Positions 63,199 through 64,000 of a DNA stretch of 64,000 bases are shown piece after piece (position 1 is the first letter of the stretch; each line of letters opens with the position of its first letter). Source of the stretch: Methylorubrum suomiense. Its GTDB lineage: Bacteria > Pseudomonadota > Alphaproteobacteria > Rhizobiales > Beijerinckiaceae. Location: contig NZ_BPRE01000001.1 of the NCBI RefSeq assembly GCF_022179765.1, forward strand, positions 124,001-188,000. Reading direction: 5' to 3'. Both the position numbers and the translations under genes were made by a program. The notes beneath the pieces are model-generated. The model was not told the DNA's origin, did no database searches, and was given only the letters and a program-made list of their open reading frames with translations.

Positions 63199-64000
63199 AT
63201 GAATCTCGCCCCGTTCCTCGCCGTCCCGCTGGCGGCCGGGCTCTCCGCCGGGTTGATCGTGCTGCTGAGGCCTCTGCTGCAGCGCTACGCCCTCGCCCGG
63301 CCGAACGCCCGATCGAGCCACACGGTGCCGACCCCGCAGGGCGGCGGCATCGCCATCGTCGGCGCGGCGCTGATCGTGACGATGCTCCTGGCCGCAATCG
63401 CCGGTCTCGGGCGCGACGGCCCGGAATTGCCGGTTCTGGCGCTCGCCGTGCTGCTGCTCGCCGGCATCGGCGCGGTCGACGACATCCGTCCGTTGCCGGC
63501 CTCGATCCGCCTTGCGATCCAGGCCGGAGCGGTCGCCGCCGTCGTGACCACGGCGCAGGGGCGCCTCCTGCCGGACGGGCTGGTCTGGCTGGAAGGGCCG
63601 GCGGCGCTCGTCGCCGGCCTGTGGTTCGTCAACCTCGTCAACTTCATGGACGGGCTCGACTGGATGACGGTCGCCGAGTTCGTGCCGCTCACCGCCTTCC
63701 TCGCCGGCCTCGGCATCGTCGGCGGATACGCGGCCGAACCGGCGCTCGTCGCGGGCGCCCTGCTCGGCGGGCTCCTCGGCTTCGCCCCGTTCAACCGGCC
63801 CGTGGCGCGGCTGTTCATGGGCGATGTCGGCTCGCTGCCCGTCGGCCTGATCGTGGCGTGGCTGCTGTTTCGTCTAGCCGCCGAGGGCGGGCTCGCCGCC
63901 GCGCTGATCCTGCCGCTCTATCCCGTCGCCGACGCGACGCTGACGCTGCTGTGGCGGCTGCGGCGCGGCGAGGCGATCTGGCAGGCGCATCGCAGCCATT
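63199..64000 (+). CDS. WecA/MraY-type sugar-phosphate transferase (partial, runs off the window)
   Basis: The first 267 residues of an integral membrane glycosyl-1-phosphate transferase. Conserved parts are SSHTVPTPQGGGIAIV, the aspartate pair in VDDIRPL, NFMDGLDWM, and MGDVGSLPVG, the catalytic loops of enzymes that load a sugar phosphate onto undecaprenyl phosphate. The C-terminus, with its final His-rich loop (WQAHRSH), is cut at the window edge. Such enzymes start O-antigen or exopolysaccharide synthesis. The ribosome site is weak. Confidence 0.88.
   Translation, partial: MNLAPFLAVPLAAGLSAGLIVLLRPLLQRYALARPNARSSHTVPTPQGGGIAIVGAALIVTMLLAAIAGLGRDGPELPVLALAVLLLAGIGAVDDIRPLPASIRLAIQAGAVAAVVTTAQGRLLPDGLVWLEGPAALVAGLWFVNLVNFMDGLDWMTVAEFVPLTAFLAGLGIVGGYAAEPALVAGALLGGLLGFAPFNRPVARLFMGDVGSLPVGLIVAWLLFRLAAEGGLAAALILPLYPVADATLTLLWRLRRGEAIWQAHRSH

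Noticed and set aside
1..64000. CRISPR array, prophage or insertion sequence
   Set aside because: No regularly spaced repeats, no transposase or phage structural genes, and no terminal inverted repeats flanking a mobile gene were seen.

Overview
The window is a high-GC alphaproteobacterial chromosome segment, most like Methylobacterium/Methylorubrum. Support for this comes from the PQQ alcohol dehydrogenase locus, the hemD-mitofilin-hemY order beside tsaD, BcsN and BcsS cellulose proteins, CtrA-type boxes and many chemotaxis and c-di-GMP proteins. The lineage is inferred from gene content only; no marker gene was compared.

Layout. 0-8 kb: a chemoreceptor, AMP nucleosidase, TrmO, and a cytochrome P450 whose end overlaps the start of a membrane GGDEF-EAL protein. 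8-18 kb: housekeeping and miscellaneous genes (histone-deacetylase-like amidohydrolase, GT21-like glycosyltransferase, gpsA with an OGFr-domain gene overlapping its end, EVE protein, acyltransferase, ParB-like protein, dsbB and a YqaA protein, tRNA-Leu, amidotransferase, ethanolamine-type permease). 18.5-25.5 kb: a nine-gene minus-strand operon for periplasmic alcohol oxidation. It encodes a quinoprotein dehydrogenase, a pentapeptide-repeat protein, two small exported proteins, cytochrome c-550 PedF, a b561 cytochrome, a CXXXCW protein, a SoxYZ-like carrier and a SoxH-like metallohydrolase. A NarL-type regulator is divergent from it. 28-34 kb: a complete Mrp cation/proton antiporter operon (A/B fusion, C to G) with stop/start overlaps throughout. 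34-42 kb: a soluble two-PAS chemoreceptor, tsaD, hemD, a mitofilin-like protein, hemY and tRNA-Ser. 42-45 kb: a TonB receptor and an AT-rich gap. 45-57.5 kb: an orphan Cache-PAS sensor and a cellulose operon (bcsS-A-B-Z, a TPR protein, bcsN). 57.7-64 kb: a parDE pair, a ferredoxin-reductase-like protein that has lost its cluster cysteines, a small coiled-coil protein, a second GGDEF-EAL protein and the start of a WecA/MraY-type transferase.

How the genes work together. In the quinoprotein operon the dehydrogenase would oxidise alcohols in the periplasm and pass electrons to c-550. The carrier cysteine, metallohydrolase and b-type cytochrome look like a second line that handles the product; this system is named in family databases but, to my knowledge, not explained. 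The cellulose locus has a synthase with a damaged PilZ motif and no BcsC barrel. Three TTAA-N7-TTAA boxes, each about 65-90 nt upstream of a start codon, tie the cellulose operon, the orphan sensor and a small coiled-coil gene to likely CtrA control. All functions come from reading the sequence; no database search was run.
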